This document shows positions 8,334 to 16,378 of a DNA stretch of 43,967 bases, in pieces. Below the pieces are notes generated by a model. The model was not told the DNA's origin. It worked only from the letters and a program-made list of their open reading frames with translations, and did no database searches. The position numbers were made by a program, and so were the translations under genes. Within the stretch, counting starts at the first letter, position 1. The number at the start of each line of letters is the position of its first letter. Source of the DNA: Mycoplasmatota bacterium (GTDB lineage: Bacteria > Bacillota_I > Bacilli_A > Izemoplasmatales > Izemoplasmataceae); NCBI GenBank assembly GCA_030595255.1, contig JAUVDP010000008.1, positions 1-43,967 on the forward strand. The letters are read 5' to 3'.

Positions 8334-10358
8334 TTAATATCCACCTTTTATATATTTATCATTAACTAATTTAGTTAACATTGTTTCATCACTTAAATAA
8401 GGAATTGTAATATAACTATTATTATCTTCTTTATTATACTCTTTACTAGTACTAAGTGCATTTTCATTACGTGCCCAAGCACGTCTTGAAACTCCACCCA
8501 TAACATCAAACAACATCGCAGTTTTTAGTATCTCATCTTTTTCATAACTACCGTCAAGTACTAATCCGTACCCACCATTTAATGCTTTTGATATACCTAC
8601 TCCACCACCGTTATGTAAAGCAACAAGGCTCATTCCACGACTAGCGTTACCAAGTGCTACATGAGTAGCCATTTCAGCCATAACATTTGATCCATCTTTA
8701 ATATTAGATGTTTCTCTAAATGGAGAATCAGTACCACCAGTATCATGATGGTCTCTTCCTAACATGATAGGACCAACCTTACCATCTCTAACCATCTCAT
8801 TAAATTTAAGTGCAATCTTTAATCTTCCATAAGCATCTTGATATAAGATACGAGCTCTAGTTCCTACAACTAATTTATTTTTCTTAGCATCTTTTATCCA
8901 GTTGTAGTTATCTAAATCTTGGAATCTTCTATCTTTATCAATTGCTTCCATTGCAGCATTATCAGTCATATCTAAATCACTATCTTTACCGCTTAGACAT
9001 ACCCATCTAAAAGGACCATATCCATAATCAAATAATATAGGACCCATAATATCTTCAACATAACTTGGCCAAATAAATCCGTCCAAATCATTTTTTTTAT
9101 TTTTACATATTTCAATAACACCAGCATCATAAATAGCTTTCATAAAGCTATTACCATAATCAAAGAAATAAGTTCCTTTACTTGATATTGCTTTAACAGC
9201 TTCATAATGTCTTATTAAACCTTCATCAACTAATTTAATGAATTTCTCTTTATCAGATTTTAATAACTCAGTTCTTTCTTCAAAAGTAATTGAAGCAGGA
9301 CAATATCCTCCTGAGTAAACAGCATGACAACTTGTTTGATCACTTAATAAATCAATATGTTTATTTTCTTTAACTGCGTACTCAAGTAAATCAACTATAT
9401 TACCACTATAAGCAATAGCTAGTGGCAATAACTTTTTCATATATTCTTCTGCTTTATCAAATGCTTCTTTAGGAGTATTCGCTATATAACTTACCCATCC
9501 TTGACTAAATCTTGTATCAATTCTAGATCTATCAACCTCAGCAATTATTCCAACTCCACCTGATATTTCAACAGCTTTACCTTGAGCTCCACTCATACCA
9601 CCAAGTCCTGAAGTAACAAATAGTTTTCCTTTTAAATCTTCTTTTTCAGGAATTCCTAACTTACTTCTACCTGCGTTTAATAATGTACTATAAGTACCAT
9701 GAACAATACCTTGAGGACCAATATACATCCAACCTCCAGCAGTCATTTGTCCATAACTAGCAACACCAAGTTCTGCGGCTCTATTCCAGTTATCAATATC
9801 ATTAAATGCCCCAATCATTAATCCATTAGTAATCATTACTCTAGGTGCATTCTTAGGTGCACTAAACAATCCTAAAGGATGTCCTGACATAAGAACTAAT
9901 GTTTGGTTTTCATTTAAGTTTTCTAAATACTTTTTAACTAAGTGATACTGCATCCAGTTTTGCATAACTCTACCAGTTTCACCATAAGTAACAAGTTCGT
10001 AAGGATATAAAGATATTTCAAAATCTAGATTATTATCAATCATTACTTGAAATGCTTTTCCTTCAACTATATTACCTTTATACTCATCAATTCCTTTAGC
10101 GTAAATTCTACCTACAGGTCTAAATCTAAATCCATAAATTCGACCCAAAGTTTGAAGTTCTTCTAAAAACTCAGGAGCAAGTACATCATGCCATTCTTTA
10201 GGAACATATCTTAAAGCATTCTTAAGCGCAAGGACTGTTTCATCCTTACTTAAATTAAATTCTCTTTTAGGTGCTCTCCTGAAACCTGTCTCAAAAGCAG
10301 GATATTCAGGTAACTCTTTAAAGATATCACCTATATTAAAAGTTAACTCTAAATTCAT
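8334..10358 (-). CDS. hutU: Urocanate hydratase
   Basis: A 674-residue urocanase that uses tightly bound NAD+ to convert urocanate to 4-imidazolone-5-propionate. Family segments seen are L-M-S-G-H-P-L-G, G-G-W-M-Y-I-G-P-Q-G-I-V-H-G-T, V-T-S-G-L-G-G-M-S-G-A-Q, D-Q-T-S-C-H and G-R-D-H-H-D-T-G-G-T-D-S-P. At 674 residues it belongs to the long urocanase form rather than the roughly 550-residue Bacillus/Pseudomonas form. ATG at 10358 was chosen because GAGGAGG lies six bases upstream; it starts one base after the hutH stop codon, so the two are coupled. A longer reading starting inside hutH would add residues with no family match. Confidence 0.95.
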   Translation of the reverse strand: MNLELTFNIGDIFKELPEYPAFETGFRRAPKREFNLSKDETVLALKNALRYVPKEWHDVLAPEFLEELQTLGRIYGFRFRPVGRIYAKGIDEYKGNIVEGKAFQVMIDNNLDFEISLYPYELVTYGETGRVMQNWMQYHLVKKYLENLNENQTLVLMSGHPLGLFSAPKNAPRVMITNGLMIGAFNDIDNWNRAAELGVASYGQMTAGGWMYIGPQGIVHGTYSTLLNAGRSKLGIPEKEDLKGKLFVTSGLGGMSGAQGKAVEISGGVGIIAEVDRSRIDTRFSQGWVSYIANTPKEAFDKAEEYMKKLLPLAIAYSGNIVDLLEYAVKENKHIDLLSDQTSCHAVYSGGYCPASITFEERTELLKSDKEKFIKLVDEGLIRHYEAVKAISSKGTYFFDYGNSFMKAIYDAGVIEICKNKKNDLDGFIWPSYVEDIMGPILFDYGYGPFRWVCLSGKDSDLDMTDNAAMEAIDKDRRFQDLDNYNWIKDAKKNKLVVGTRARILYQDAYGRLKIALKFNEMVRDGKVGPIMLGRDHHDTGGTDSPFRETSNIKDGSNVMAEMATHVALGNASRGMSLVALHNGGGVGISKALNGGYGLVLDGSYEKDEILKTAMLFDVMGGVSRRAWARNENALSTSKEYNKEDNNSYITIPYLSDETMLTKLVNDKYIKGGY

Positions 10359-10359
10359 G

Positions 10360-11874
10360 TTATTCCTCCTCAAATATAGAATCAAATAACTCTTCACTTA
10401 CTAGTAAATCATCTACAGTGTGAATATATTTATACATAATCTCATCATTTTTAATAAATGGGATATATTCTCTAACTTTATTATAAGCTTTTTGTGTATT
10501 ATTACCAAGCTTTCTCGCACCTCTTAAATCAATTGCTTGACAGGCAGTAAATATTTCCATAGCAATAACTTTTCTAACATTATCTAAAATAGAAGTTGCC
10601 TTTCTTGCTCCAATTGTCCCCATAGATACATGATCCTCTTGATTAGCGCTTGAAGGAATACTATCAACACTTGAAGGATGAGCTAAAACTTTATTCTCAC
10701 TCACTAGTGAAGCTGCGCTATATTGTACAATCATAAACCCTGAATTAATACCTGGGTTTTCTACTAAAAATGCAGGTAATCCATTTGATAAACTAGGGTT
10801 TACCATTCTTTCAATTCTTCTTTCAGAAATGTTTCCCATTTCTGAAATAGCAATACCTAAATAATCAAACGGCATTGCAAGTGGTTCACCATGGAAGTTC
10901 CCAGCACTTATTGCAATTCCATCTTCAGTAAAGATAATAGGATTATCAGTTACTGCGTTCATTTCAATTTCTACTTTTTCTTTTACAAAGTTAAGAGCGT
11001 CAAGTGTTGCTCCATGAACTTGAGGTGCACATCTTATAGAATATGCATCTTGCATTCTTAATTCACCTTGTTTAGTCGTATACTTACTACCTTCTAAGTT
11101 GATTAATATTTCTTTAGCTGCATCTATTTGTCCAAAGTGCCCACGTATAACGTGTACTCTAGGATCAAAAGCGTCAACTATTCCGTTAGTTGCTTCAATA
11201 GTCATTGATAAAGATATATTAGATAATTTGTATAAACGAAGTGCATCATATACTGCAATTGCCCCAACACTTGTCATTGCTTGAGTTCCATTTATTAAAC
11301 TGAGTCCTTCTTTAGCTCTTAAATTTTCAATAGGTAAAATATCAGCTTCAAGAAATGCATCTTTAGTATCCATTCTTTTACCTTTATAAAATACTTCTCC
11401 AAGTCCAATAATCGGTAAAGACATATGTGATAACGGAGCTAAATCTCCACTAGCTCCAAGTGATCCTTTTTCAAATACTACAGGACTTACATTTTTATTA
11501 AGTAATTCAACTAACTTATTTAAGGTTTCTATTTTTATTCCACTATATCCTTTAATAAGAGCGTTAATTCTTAAAACCATCATCCCTCTTACTATTTCAT
11601 CATTAAAAGGAGAGCCTACTCCACAAGCGTGACTCATTAGTAAATTCTTTTGAAGTTCTCCTACATCATTCTTATCAATTGATACATCTGAAAGTTTACC
11701 AAATCCAGTATTAATTCCATACACTGGTAATTCACTTTCAACAACACCTTCAACGAACTCTGAAGCTCTATTTACTAGTGCAATACTTTCTTCACTAATA
11801 GATACTTCTTCATTGTATCTAGCTACTTTAATAAAACTATTTAAGTTCAAATTATTTCCGTTTAATATAATCAT
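10360..11874 (-). CDS. hutH: Histidine ammonia-lyase
   Basis: A 504-residue lyase making urocanate and ammonia from histidine, the committed step of the pathway. The A-S-G triad that cyclizes to the MIO electrophile is at residues 141-143 (G-S-L-G-A-S-G-D-L-A-P-L), and Y-G-I-N-T-G-F-G (52-59) carries the catalytic tyrosine. Further family segments are G-N-F-H-G-E-P and Q-E-D-H-V-S-M-G. ATG at 11874 has GGAG eight bases upstream; the alternative GTG at 11883 would overlap that site. It is first in the operon and lies directly behind the promoter and operator region. No hut regulator or histidine permease gene is adjacent. Confidence 0.96.
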   Translation of the reverse strand: MIILNGNNLNLNSFIKVARYNEEVSISEESIALVNRASEFVEGVVESELPVYGINTGFGKLSDVSIDKNDVGELQKNLLMSHACGVGSPFNDEIVRGMMVLRINALIKGYSGIKIETLNKLVELLNKNVSPVVFEKGSLGASGDLAPLSHMSLPIIGLGEVFYKGKRMDTKDAFLEADILPIENLRAKEGLSLINGTQAMTSVGAIAVYDALRLYKLSNISLSMTIEATNGIVDAFDPRVHVIRGHFGQIDAAKEILINLEGSKYTTKQGELRMQDAYSIRCAPQVHGATLDALNFVKEKVEIEMNAVTDNPIIFTEDGIAISAGNFHGEPLAMPFDYLGIAISEMGNISERRIERMVNPSLSNGLPAFLVENPGINSGFMIVQYSAASLVSENKVLAHPSSVDSIPSSANQEDHVSMGTIGARKATSILDNVRKVIAMEIFTACQAIDLRGARKLGNNTQKAYNKVREYIPFIKNDEIMYKYIHTVDDLLVSEELFDSIFEEE

Positions 11875-11903
11875 ATTTATCACTCCATCTTTAAGTTATC
11901 TAT

Positions 11904-11932
11904 ATTATACCAATAAATATAGCAAATTAAAA
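11904..11932 (-). promoter_or_regulatory. Promoter of the hut operon
   Basis: On the minus strand a perfect TATAAT (11904-11909, preceded by TTGG) lies 17 bases from a poor -35, TTTTAA (11927-11932). A strong -10 with a weak -35 fits a promoter controlled by a regulator. Confidence 0.65.
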
Positions 11933-11941
11933 GCGTTTTCC
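11927..11941 (-). promoter_or_regulatory. cre-like site over the hut -35 region
   Basis: Read on the plus strand, TTAAAAGCGTTTTCC matches the known CcpA cre consensus WTGNAANCGNWNNCW at 13 of 15 positions, missing the G at position 3 and the last base. It exactly overlaps the -35 hexamer, where CcpA-type repression would work. No ccpA gene is in the window, so this is a candidate only. Confidence 0.45.
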
Positions 11942-11958
11942 AAGATAAAACGGCTTAG

Positions 11959-11988
11959 TTTAGCGCTTTATATCATTAAAGCGCTAAA
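11959..11988. promoter_or_regulatory. 12-bp perfect inverted repeat upstream of hut, operator candidate
   Basis: Arms TTTAGCGCTTTA (11959-11970) and TAAAGCGCTAAA (11977-11988) are exact reverse complements with a six-base spacer. The repeat lies about 60-90 bases upstream of the inferred hut transcript start, between the promoter and the previous gene's terminator. It has no T-tail of its own, so a protein-binding site is more likely than a terminator. Each arm contains AGCGCT. Confidence 0.6.
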
Positions 11989-11998
11989 GTGCCAAGTA

Positions 11999-12027
11999 TA
12001 AAAAAAGACTCTCATTTCTGAGAATCT
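11999..12027 (-). terminator. Terminator of the YbgC-like thioesterase gene
   Basis: Arms AGACTCTC (12006-12013) and GAGAATCT (12020-12027), eight pairs including one G-T, followed on the minus strand by seven T. It overlaps the last codons of the thioesterase gene. Confidence 0.8.
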
Positions 12028-12428
12028 TTCAAATATGCATCATAAATTTCAGGCATTCTTTCATCCATTTTGATAACCTTAAAAGTTACTTTATCTACAC
12101 AAACCACAGTAGTATATCCACTAGCTTTTAATTCACCTCCACTATTATACATCTCATGAAAGTATGTTGTTTTAACTTTTGTTAGTTTATGAACTTTAGT
12201 TAATAAATGTATTTTTTCACCATATGTTATTGATTTAATAAACTTACTAGATACATCTCTTATTGGAAATACTATCCCATTCTTTTCCACATCACTATAT
12301 TCAAAACCTAAGTCTCTTAAGTACTTAGTTCTCCCTTGTTCATAAAAACTAAAATAATTTGCATGGTAAATTACACCCATTTGATCACTATCTGCATATC
12401 TAAGTTGTATATCTACTCTTGATATCAT
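12012..12428 (-). CDS. YbgC/FadM-like acyl-CoA thioesterase (4HBT hotdog fold)
   Basis: A 138-residue single-domain hotdog protein. The N-terminal R-Y-A-D-S-D-Q-M-G-V-I-Y-H-A-N-Y (10-25) is the 4-hydroxybenzoyl-CoA thioesterase signature, with the likely catalytic aspartate at residue 15 and the conserved Y-H-A-N-Y behind it. Members hydrolyse acyl-CoA thioesters; chain-length preference cannot be read from sequence. It has its own ribosome site (GAGGAG, seven bases before ATG) and a terminator overlapping its end, so it is probably not part of the hut operon downstream. Confidence 0.9.
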   Translation of the reverse strand: MISRVDIQLRYADSDQMGVIYHANYFSFYEQGRTKYLRDLGFEYSDVEKNGIVFPIRDVSSKFIKSITYGEKIHLLTKVHKLTKVKTTYFHEMYNSGGELKASGYTTVVCVDKVTFKVIKMDERMPEIYDAYLKDSQK

Positions 12429-12471
12429 AAACTCACTCCTCTACTAATTCAACATAATACGATTATATCAC

Positions 12472-12497
12472 AAAAAAAGAATCCAAGTGGATTCTTT
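12472..12497 (-). terminator. Terminator after the small membrane protein gene
   Basis: Arms AAAGAATCC (12476-12484) and GGATTCTTT (12489-12497) with a four-base loop, followed by T residues on the minus strand. Confidence 0.8.
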
Positions 12498-12502
12498 GTT
12501 TG

Positions 12503-12934
12503 TTATTTGTAGAATAAATCGGAAATATACACTTTCTTAGGGTTATCCTTATCTACTACCAAGTTAATAGTTTTCATCTTAGCTAGTTTTAATTTTAATA
12601 ATGGGCCAATTAATAGTCCAACTCTTTTGTTATAAATTTCCCCGTTAAATTCATACTTAAATGAAATATAAAAATTACCATTATTTCTCATCGTGTTTGT
12701 AACTTCACCTAATACTTTATTATCCTTAATCTTAACTAAAACCTTTTTAATACTAATTGCTCTATATGCTATTAACCCTACAAGTACAACAACTACAGGT
12801 AATATGATTTCTATTCCTGTGAACCCACCGATAGTTACAATACCTAGTAAAAGCAATACAGCAACAAACGCTATTAAAAATAAAAACTTAGTGAAGTAAT
12901 CGAATCTTATTATGTTCTTTATACTCGCCTTCAT
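12503..12934 (-). CDS. Small membrane protein, DUF3592-like, function unknown
   Basis: A 143-residue protein. Two hydrophobic helices (about 14-36 and 40-62) are followed by a C-terminal domain of alternating strands with G-E-V, Y-I-S-F-K-Y-E-F-N-G-E-I-Y and V-D-K-D-N-P-K-K-V-Y. That V/I-Y-N-P-x-N-P layout recalls the DUF3592 beta domain, but the match is from memory of the pattern and the true family is uncertain. The start is supported by AAGGAGG six bases before ATG and a good promoter. It stands alone between its own promoter and terminator. Confidence 0.7.
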   Translation of the reverse strand: MKASIKNIIRFDYFTKFLFLIAFVAVLLLLGIVTIGGFTGIEIILPVVVVLVGLIAYRAISIKKVLVKIKDNKVLGEVTNTMRNNGNFYISFKYEFNGEIYNKRVGLLIGPLLKLKLAKMKTINLVVDKDNPKKVYISDLFYK

Positions 12935-12960
12935 GTGTATCCTCCTTTTCCTTATACATT

Positions 12961-12989
12961 ATTATACATTATTATAACAGTAGTTTCAA
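12961..12989 (-). promoter_or_regulatory. Promoter for the gene at 12503-12934
   Basis: On the minus strand TTGAAA (12984-12989), 17 bases, TATAAT (12961-12966), about 26 bases before the start codon. Confidence 0.75.
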
Positions 12990-13101
12990 ACTGTGTATTT
13001 TTAAGAGAAATATACTCTTCATAAGTTTCTCACAACATTATCACGAGTTCATCATATCATTATTATATACTTGAATCATCAAACACAAGGAGGAAACAAA
13101 T

Positions 13102-13611
13102 ATGAACGGATTAATAATCGCAACACTCGTATTCGGTGGAGGATCTGCTGTCGCAATGCAAAATGAAGAAATCAATGAAACAGTAACTAACGTTGTTACT
13201 CAGACTGCATCAAAAGTACAAAATATGTTTAAGGGTACAAACCCAGCTAGAATTACTGAAGAAGGACTTCCTTACCCAAGTGAAGAATACCTAGCTACAT
13301 TAGCTGAAGATCAAGCATTCCAAGTTGTATCAGCAATTGATGTTATTAACGCAAGTTATGACTGGGCTAATATGACTGATGAAGAAATCATGATAGCTTT
13401 AGGTGAAATTAAATTAGAACTTCAAGCATTATACACAGAACTTGGAATTGAAGGACCAATTGTACAAACAAGGCAACGTAGAGGACAAACTGAGGGTAGA
13501 GGTAAAGGCGGAGGAAGAATGAACGAAGACTTCATTCCAAACGGCGACGGTATACCTGATGAAGATTGTGACTTAGATGAAACAGTTCCAACTGAAGACG
13601 ACCAAGTTTAA
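13102..13611 (+). CDS. Orphan protein with hydrophobic N-terminus, basic linker and acidic tail
   Basis: A 169-residue protein I do not recognise. Residues 3-18 are hydrophobic (L-I-I-A-T-L-V-F-G-G-G-S-A-V-A) but carry no positive charge in front, so export is possible but weakly supported. The centre (about 45-118) looks helical and has L-A-E-D-Q-A-F-Q, M-T-D-E-E-I and A-L-Y-T-E-L-G-I, recalling small secreted helical proteins. Then come a basic, Gly/Arg-rich stretch (about 124-138) and a strongly acidic tail with one cysteine. The perfect AAGGAGG site, the solitary position and the strong terminator suggest good expression. Its base composition looks less AT-rich than its neighbours. Confidence 0.75.
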   Translation: MNGLIIATLVFGGGSAVAMQNEEINETVTNVVTQTASKVQNMFKGTNPARITEEGLPYPSEEYLATLAEDQAFQVVSAIDVINASYDWANMTDEEIMIALGEIKLELQALYTELGIEGPIVQTRQRRGQTEGRGKGGGRMNEDFIPNGDGIPDEDCDLDETVPTEDDQV

Positions 13612-13620
13612 TAAGAACTA

Positions 13621-13654
13621 AAAAAGATTGTGAATTAATCACAATCTTTTTTTT
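13621..13654. terminator. Bidirectional terminator
   Basis: Arms AAAAAGATTGTGA (13621-13633) and TCACAATCTTTTT (13639-13651), exact complements with a five-base loop, between convergent genes. Confidence 0.9.
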
Positions 13655-13656
13655 AT

Positions 13657-13869
13657 TTATAATCTTCCTTGACGCTTAAAACATATCATATAAACTACAA
13701 GAACAACTATCAATATTAATAAATGATAGATATTTCCAAATTCAATAATAAGATAGAATGCACCTACAGCTAATAAGAATGCAATTAAGACAAAGTAAAC
13801 TGTAGTCCATCTATATGCACCACAAAACGCTGCTTTAAAGAAATTACCAATCTTTTTAATTACAGTCAT
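13657..13869 (-). CDS. Two-helix small membrane protein, unknown
   Basis: A 70-residue protein with an amphipathic, basic N-terminus (V-I-K-K-I-G-N-F-F-K) and two hydrophobic helices (about 23-41 and 44-62), ending K-R-Q-G-R-L. No family recognised. ATG at 13869 was chosen because AGGGG lies five to six bases upstream; the longer ATG at 13887 has no ribosome site. It follows the PH-like membrane protein by 14 bases and shares its promoter. Confidence 0.65.
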   Translation of the reverse strand: MTVIKKIGNFFKAAFCGAYRWTTVYFVLIAFLLAVGAFYLIIEFGNIYHLLILIVVLVVYMICFKRQGRL

Positions 13870-13883
13870 ATCTACCCCTCTTT

Positions 13884-14507
13884 TCATTTCAAATATTTAA
13901 TATTTGCTTTTAGTAAAAATATTCTATAGAACTTTGATAATCTATTAAATGCTTCAAAGTACATTTCGGGTGGTAAGTTAACTTTAATACATTTTATTAT
14001 CACAATAAAATCTTTTAAAGTTATATCTAAAATTAATTTATTACCTTTAGGATCACTAATTCCTATATAGTTATATACCCAATTAAATTTAACCTTATCG
14101 ACATCTTCAAAATTCATACTTTGTTTTCTATTATTTAAATATACAACTGAAATATTTTTTTTAGTAACTACAATACTATTTCTTTTCATTGATGTGTATA
14201 CATAAACATAAAGAATTACTATTACTAAAATATTCACAATGAAAATAATAATACCAAAGTTATAAGCTAATCCTAAAAACGGCATAATAATCATTGGTGC
14301 AAAATACGCAGTGTTCTTCTCTTTTAAAACATATTCTTCTTTTACTTCCTTGATGTTAGATTCTAAGTTAAGAGCTGATTGAGCTACTAATATCAAGTAG
14401 ATCAATACTAATGTAATATCAAAGTAAACGTTAGTATAAAATAATATATCGAAACTTAGAATAAAGAATAAAATAGTTAAAACTATCATTACATATATAT
14501 TCCTCAT
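13884..14507 (-). CDS. Membrane protein with C-terminal PH-like domain
   Basis: A 207-residue protein. Four hydrophobic helices in two hairpins (about 4-22, 27-44, 67-84, 88-106) are followed by a soluble C-terminal region. There S-I-V-V-T-K-K-N-I-S-V-V-Y, F-E-D-V-D-K-V and K-L-I-L-D-I-T suggest a bacterial PH-like beta domain as in YdbS/YdbT proteins. The function is unknown. ATG at 14507 has AGGAGGT six bases upstream; an ATG further out would extend into the leader. The gene has a clear promoter, and the small two-helix gene follows it. A shorter gene with a similar layout is encoded divergently at 14658. Confidence 0.7.
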   Translation of the reverse strand: MRNIYVMIVLTILFFILSFDILFYTNVYFDITLVLIYLILVAQSALNLESNIKEVKEEYVLKEKNTAYFAPMIIMPFLGLAYNFGIIIFIVNILVIVILYVYVYTSMKRNSIVVTKKNISVVYLNNRKQSMNFEDVDKVKFNWVYNYIGISDPKGNKLILDITLKDFIVIIKCIKVNLPPEMYFEAFNRLSKFYRIFLLKANIKYLK

Positions 14508-14541
14508 AATATTACCTCCTATACTTCTCCTATCCACCTTA

Positions 14542-14570
14542 ATTTTAATATGTTTTAGTTTGAAAGTCAA
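14542..14570 (-). promoter_or_regulatory. Promoter for the 14507-13657 pair
   Basis: On the minus strand TTGACT (14565-14570), 17 bases, TAAAAT (14542-14547), with a short leader to the AGGAGGT site. Confidence 0.75.
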
Positions 14571-14657
14571 AGTATAAACTAAAGTAAGTAATAATATTAA
14601 TTAAATATGTTATAATATCTAAGACAGTTAATACAAGAAAGATTATAGGTGAAACAA

Positions 14658-15098
14658 ATGAAAAAAGAATACTACAGTAAAAATGGACTTTGGTTAATAA
14701 TAACTACAGGGTTAATATACCTAGTAACTATTTATTTTATGTTGGATGATTCAATAGATAGTATTGCTGAATACTTACCATTTATAGGAATATTAGTACT
14801 AAACAGTGCTATGTTATTATTATATGGAAGAGAGTTGTTCTCAAAGAAACCTTTACTTGTTTTAGAAGAAGATAAAATGACTATTCGTGGGATGCTTAAA
14901 ACACATATAGTTAATTATGAAGATATTCAAAAAATACAAAGAACATATAATGGTAGTAAAAAGCATAAACAAGTAAATAGAATAGGTGTTAAGTTAAAAG
15001 ATATTGAAAAACCTATTTATATAGTTATTCAATCTATTAATTACGATCCTGACAAATTATTTAAAGATATAACTCAATTTGTAAATAAAAGAAGCTAG
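14658..15098 (+). CDS. Two-helix membrane protein with PH-like tail (STM3941-like)
   Basis: A 146-residue protein with two helices (about 11-29 and 39-56) and a soluble C-terminal domain containing L-V-L-E-E-D-K-M-T-I-R-G-M, V-N-Y-E-D-I-Q-K-I and I-G-V-K-L-K-D. This is the arrangement of STM3941-type and other small PH-like membrane proteins. The biological role is unknown. ATG at 14658 was chosen because AGGTGA precedes it by about six bases; the in-frame GTG at 14649 lies inside that site. An extended -10, TGTTATAAT, lies upstream near 14610-14618. The terminator hairpin begins inside the last codons. Confidence 0.7.
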   Translation: MKKEYYSKNGLWLIITTGLIYLVTIYFMLDDSIDSIAEYLPFIGILVLNSAMLLLYGRELFSKKPLLVLEEDKMTIRGMLKTHIVNYEDIQKIQRTYNGSKKHKQVNRIGVKLKDIEKPIYIVIQSINYDPDKLFKDITQFVNKRS

Positions 15099-15117
15099 AA
15101 ATAGCTTCTTTACTTTA
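15088..15117 (+). terminator. Terminator overlapping the 3' end of the 14658 gene
   Basis: Arms AAAGAAGCTA (15088-15097) and TAGCTTCTTT (15102-15111) around a GAAA tetraloop, followed by ACTTT. Confidence 0.8.
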
Positions 15118-15119
15118 TA

Positions 15120-15180
15120 AATGGTATAGTTGGTAGGATTTTAACCCGTACTAACGGTGTTGGAGACCTATAATACATCT
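15120..15180 (-). repeat. tRNA-Trp 3' remnant, copy A
   Basis: Degenerate copy of the 3' part of tRNA-Trp: the CCA complement (TGG) at its left end, T-arm remains, and the anticodon-arm block ACTAACGGTGTTGGAGAC. It aligns without gaps to copy B at about 46 of 60 bases. The 5' half of the tRNA is absent. It marks the outer end of the array next to the tRNA operon. Confidence 0.75.
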
Positions 15181-15289
15181 AACTGAATTGGTAATCATTA
15201 CTAAAAAGTTCATGGTGATCAAGTTTTTACAATGAATTATTCATTATAATCAAGTTGATACCAACTCTAATTTTTATAGCTAAAAATGA

Positions 15290-15332
15290 GAAAACCACCA
15301 AAATGGTGGTTTTCTATCCGGCCTACACCGGA
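15290..15332 (-). terminator. Two hairpins downstream of the Abi gene
   Basis: An 11-bp hairpin (GAAAACCACCA at 15290-15300 with TGGTGGTTTTC at 15304-15314), followed on the minus strand by TCATTTTTAG, and a smaller GC-rich one (TCCGG at 15317-15321 with CCGGA at 15328-15332). Together they are the likely terminator of the Abi transcript. Nothing else coding is visible between 15181 and 15376. Confidence 0.6.
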
Positions 15333-15376
15333 CTTCTCTTTACCCTATACTAACATTTTCAAATATGTGTTGTCAA

Positions 15377-16378
15377 TTAAATTAACTGTAAATATTTGAT
15401 GCGTTTTGGTTGCTCTTTGATTATTCTTAAATGATTCATGTCTCTTATACCTAAACTTGCTCTAATGTTGTCTTTGACTTGCGGTCCAACTATCTTTCCA
15501 ATATCATTTATATAATTTGTTAAATTATTTATAAAGTTTCTATATTCATTCTTCGTGTTAAAATACTTAAGATAAATAATAACATCAACAACTTGTTTTT
15601 TTCTACTTCTTTTACAATACGACGAAGTTAATAATTTATGATATTTAGTAACAACAACAGTACTTCTATCTTCTAGGTATATTACTCTTTCCATATGTGC
15701 ACATGCATTTCTTGTTTTTCTTAACCAGTTCAGTGAAGCTTCAAGAATTTTGTAGTCGTTCCTTTTAGAATCATATTCCATATCATATAATTTACAGATA
15801 TGTGTTCTTAATTCTTTCTTAGATAATTGTATTAATCTTGATAAAGTAGTGAATCTTATGACTTTTACAATAACCCAAAAAGGTAAAGAATTTTCTTTAG
15901 TGCTATTCTGAATATAATGCATTAGGTATTTATTTCTGTTTTTCTTAGCCAACCTAATATCTTCTTTAAGACTTTCAATAAGTTTTAATTTATCTGTCAT
16001 TTTAACTCTATTATCATAAGCATTTGGATCAGTCCAATCAGATAAAGATTTTTGACATATTTTTTCAAACTTATATGCTGTTATACTCCTGATTTCTTCT
16101 TCCACATGGGTTATGTTTTTCAAAAATAAACTACTAAGTCTTCTATCAAATCTCATTACTTGGTAAAGTTTATAAACAGAAGTATTCTTTATATATAGAT
16201 GTTCATTTTTACTATTCTTATTTATAACAAAAGGTTTCTTGTACCCATTAATCAGATTAAAATAACCCTTTCTGATAAGTATTCTTTTTTCTTCAGGTGA
16301 GTTGCAAGAAATTCCTTTTTCACTCAATCTTCTAATCTGAGACTTGTAATCTAAAAATGGTTTATAAATTGTTGACAT
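15377..16378 (-). CDS. Abi_2 (AbiD/AbiF-like) abortive-infection protein, HEPN-type
   Basis: A 333-residue protein of the Abi_2 family. The N-terminus (Y-K-P-F-L-D-Y-K-S-Q-I-R-R-L) and the I-R-K-G-Y-F-N-L-I-N-G-Y-K segment near residue 40 are typical, and R-N-A-C-A-H in L-R-K-T-R-N-A-C-A-H-M-E-R is the RNxxxH motif of HEPN ribonucleases. Known members stop phage infection by halting growth of infected cells, probably by cutting RNA. The motif is intact, so the gene may work. It sits between two tRNA-Trp remnants as a single-gene unit, which indicates arrival by horizontal transfer. The ribosome site is modest (GGAAGGA about ten bases from ATG), and no strong promoter was seen. Confidence 0.88.
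   Translation of the reverse strand: MSTIYKPFLDYKSQIRRLSEKGISCNSPEEKRILIRKGYFNLINGYKKPFVINKNSKNEHLYIKNTSVYKLYQVMRFDRRLSSLFLKNITHVEEEIRSITAYKFEKICQKSLSDWTDPNAYDNRVKMTDKLKLIESLKEDIRLAKKNRNKYLMHYIQNSTKENSLPFWVIVKVIRFTTLSRLIQLSKKELRTHICKLYDMEYDSKRNDYKILEASLNWLRKTRNACAHMERVIYLEDRSTVVVTKYHKLLTSSYCKRSRKKQVVDVIIYLKYFNTKNEYRNFINNLTNYINDIGKIVGPQVKDNIRASLGIRDMNHLRIIKEQPKRIKYLQLI

Noticed and set aside
11959-11988. The 12-bp dyad as a terminator
   Set aside because: No T-run follows on either strand, and a complete terminator for the thioesterase gene already lies at 11999-12027.
12961-12986. Repeated ATTATACATT motifs as a regulatory repeat
   Set aside because: They are two overlapping -10-like elements in very AT-rich DNA; one promoter explains them.
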